Assembly: GCA_012845835.1 (NCBI GenBank)
Contig: JABAKD010000029.1
Location: 7,373,484 to 7,437,483 of the forward strand
DNA from: Undaria pinnatifida
Taxonomy: Eukaryota; Sar; Phaeophyceae; Laminariales; Alariaceae
DNA: 64,000 nucleotides
Direction of reading: 5' to 3'
The notes under the pieces were generated by a model. The model saw only the letters and a program-made list of their open reading frames with translations, did no database searches and had not been told where the DNA came from. Below, piece after piece: positions 63,703 to 64,000 of this stretch (position 1 is its first letter; each line of letters opens with the position of its first letter). The position numbers and the translations under genes were made by a program.

Positions 63703-64000
63703 GCTTCCTTCTTATCGTCAGTCGAGTCGATTTCATAGGTTTTGTGCTCTTTCTGGAGGCGGTTGGTGGGTGTGAGGGAGTGCTGCTGTATGGCAGTCGA
63801 AAGTTGTTTGGATGCTCTGTGCTTCGTGCGTTTTCCGCGAGCAACGCGTGTTTCGCGCGCGACGAACCCTCGTCCAAGCTGGTTGTTGGCTTTGGAGTTA
63901 ACCCAAAGCTACCGAAGCTACGCGCGTGGCGTTGCACTCAGCCGAGAGCTGCTAAAGCTACAGCAGGCGCAGCCGTTGTTGGCTATCGTATGATACACGC
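63703..64000. other. No gene recognised
   Basis: A minus ORF (63485-63937) crosses the repeat to its left. No motif. Confidence 0.35.

Noticed and set aside
1-64000. CRISPR array or prokaryotic operon
   Set aside because: No regularly spaced identical repeats with unique spacers and no run of same-strand adjacent genes; tandem repeats here are satellites.

Overview
The window is nuclear DNA of a eukaryote. No continuous prokaryote-like gene series is present. Believable coding pieces are short and bounded by GT and AG, one predicted intron carries a TACTAAC branch motif, and tRNA-derived SINEs, a LINE remnant, MITEs, a TTAGGG-type telomere tract (read here as CCCTAA) and many micro- and minisatellites are seen. 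A fragment of bacterial-like organellar SSU rRNA (best fit mitochondrial) lies near the right end, which argues against an animal. An alga or other protist, perhaps a stramenopile, is the best guess; this is inference with low confidence.

Layout. 1-5607 is copy A of a long direct repeat; copy B is at 42359-47959 in the same orientation, and a small internally deleted relative (C) is at 51630-51836. 6.2-8.3 kb holds an ATC microsatellite and a possible minus-strand exon. 8.9-10.3 kb is a decayed minus-strand LINE reverse transcriptase. 10.7-11.2 kb encodes a J-domain protein with a signal-like N terminus. 12.1-18.2 kb is a run of minus-strand Ala-rich exons and ORFs, the largest about 1,220 codons across one frame break. 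18.8-19.7 kb is a TIR transposon with TA target duplication. 20-22.2 kb has an AGY microsatellite, a telomere-like tract, a CATG satellite and nested palindromes. 22-34.7 kb is dense in SINEs, MITEs and C-rich tracts. 35.4-37.1 kb holds an OTU-type cysteine protease gene with a truncated copy and a leader-only copy. 37.4-42 kb is tandem and C-homopolymer repeats. After repeat B come a two-exon Cys-containing gene piece (48.5-49.06 kb), exon-derived tandem repeats (49.5-50.7 kb), more MITEs and dispersed repeats (51.8-57 kb), a 12-bp minisatellite (58 kb), a multi-exon plus-strand gene with duplicated exons (60.75-61.85 kb), and the rRNA fragment (62.7-63.0 kb).

The most distinctive signal is a dispersed module that carries a tiny ORF of about 18-19 codons: MSIDPKLVELTADVLRIIL in one subfamily, MSFDEIFDLTAGVYFHFL in the other. 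It follows a constant GCTTGCAAAG leader, occurs on both strands at more than ten places, and often ends in TTATAA. Its reading frame survives while surrounding sequence diverges. No pathway linking the genes can be read from this window; the genes look like isolated islands in repeat-rich DNA. All exon models are by eye, without transcripts.
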